Source: RGIG5612 sp045600845
Lineage (GTDB): Bacteria > Bacillota > Clostridia > Lachnospirales > Lachnospiraceae
DNA length: 14,229 nt
Reading direction: 5' to 3'
Assembly (NCBI GenBank): GCA_045600845.1
Contig: JAZRYR010000001.1
Coordinates: 1 to 14,229, forward strand
The notes beneath the pieces are model-generated. The model was not told the origin of the DNA. It was given only the letters and a program-made list of their open reading frames with translations, and ran no database searches. The position numbers and the translations under genes were made by a program. The stretch's first letter is position 1; each line of letters starts with the position of its first letter. Shown in pieces: positions 13,781 through 14,229 of the stretch.

Positions 13781-14229
13781 ATGAAGAAAGCGATTTTAGC
13801 AACAAAAATCGGTATGACTCAGATCTTCAATGAAGATGGCGTGTTAACACCGGTTACAGTTCTTCTGGCTGGCCCGTGTGTAGTTACACAGGTTAAGACG
13901 GAAGAAAAGGACGGCTATGCAGCTGTTCAGGTCGGATTCATGGACAAGAGAGAAACTTTAGTAAACTCTCCGGACAGAGGAAAATTCGACAAGGCAGACA
14001 TTCCTTATAAAAGATTCGTAAGAGAATTCCGTTTTGAGAATGCTGCAGAGTACAATGTAAAAGACGAAATCAAGGCAGACATTTTTGAAGCAGGCGACAA
14101 AATTGACGTTTCTGCAATTTCAAAAGGTAAAGGCTACCAGGGCGCGATCAAGAGATTTGGTCAGCACAGAGGACCTATGAAGCACGGTTCTAAATATCAC
14201 CGTCACGCAGGTTCAAACGGCAGTGCATC
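13781..14229 (+). CDS. rplC: 50S ribosomal protein L3, C-terminus beyond the window
   Basis: The start at 13781 lies behind ACAGGAGGT. The 149 visible codons begin MKKAILATKIGMTQIFNEDG, a standard bacterial L3 N-terminus. They reach the family's most conserved loop, with GKGYQGAIKRFG and RGPMKHGSKYHRHAGS, which approaches the peptidyl-transferase centre. The family is usually about 210 residues, so about 60 are missing to the right. L3 binds 23S rRNA early in 50S assembly. It follows rpsJ as second gene of the S10 operon. The open frame shows no defect, and genes for L4, L23, L2 and others are expected next. Confidence 0.97.
   Translation, partial: MKKAILATKIGMTQIFNEDGVLTPVTVLLAGPCVVTQVKTEEKDGYAAVQVGFMDKRETLVNSPDRGKFDKADIPYKRFVREFRFENAAEYNVKDEIKADIFEAGDKIDVSAISKGKGYQGAIKRFGQHRGPMKHGSKYHRHAGSNGSA

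Overview
The window looks like a chromosomal segment from a low-GC anaerobic Firmicute, most likely class Clostridia near Lachnospiraceae. The basis is strong AGGAGG ribosome-binding sites, AT-rich intergenic DNA, the sequence of ribosomal proteins S10 and L3 at the right end, and a Gram-positive-type LexA box. The assignment rests on sequence character and recalled family resemblance, not on a search.

Left part (1-3270). An AAA ATPase of the DUF4143 group runs off the left edge on the minus strand, with a 13-bp inverted repeat over its promoter. Next is a PolC-type PHP domain that breaks off exactly where a dispersed repeat element begins (1420). Its frame stays open through the element into a tandem pair of esterase-D/tributyrin-esterase-like hydrolases. 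The first of the pair (1575-2381) has lost the oxyanion HGG, the acid and the histidine. The second (2392-3270) keeps them all.

Middle (3271-9164). After a terminator come two more copies of the dispersed element and a 31-bp repeat cluster. A minus-strand two-gene operon follows: a 636-aa protein with an N-terminal DxHxxG cobalamin domain fused to a glutamate-mutase-E-like barrel, and an opine-dehydrogenase-family protein 12 bp downstream. This operon is the best candidate for an undescribed pathway. Then come a MoaF-like protein and, directly behind it, a type-B carboxylesterase that has lost its N-terminal part.

Right part (9165-14229). A convergent intergenic gap holds nine units of a 42-bp repeat, five in one orientation and four in the other, in strict register. 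An EamA transporter reads leftward from a promoter whose -10 box sits 6 bp from its ATG, so it is probably leaderless. Divergent from it is a UvrD/PcrA-type helicase whose promoter carries two LexA-like boxes. The window ends in the start of the S10 ribosomal operon: a promoter, a structured leader of about 335 nt with a possible pseudoknot, rpsJ, a hairpin-rich spacer and the start of rplC.

Taken together this is an accessory metabolic island (esterases, a B12 mutase-like enzyme, an opine dehydrogenase, a MoaF-like protein, a transporter) next to a core ribosomal locus. Intergenic repeats sit at both convergent gene ends, and there are two decayed genes.
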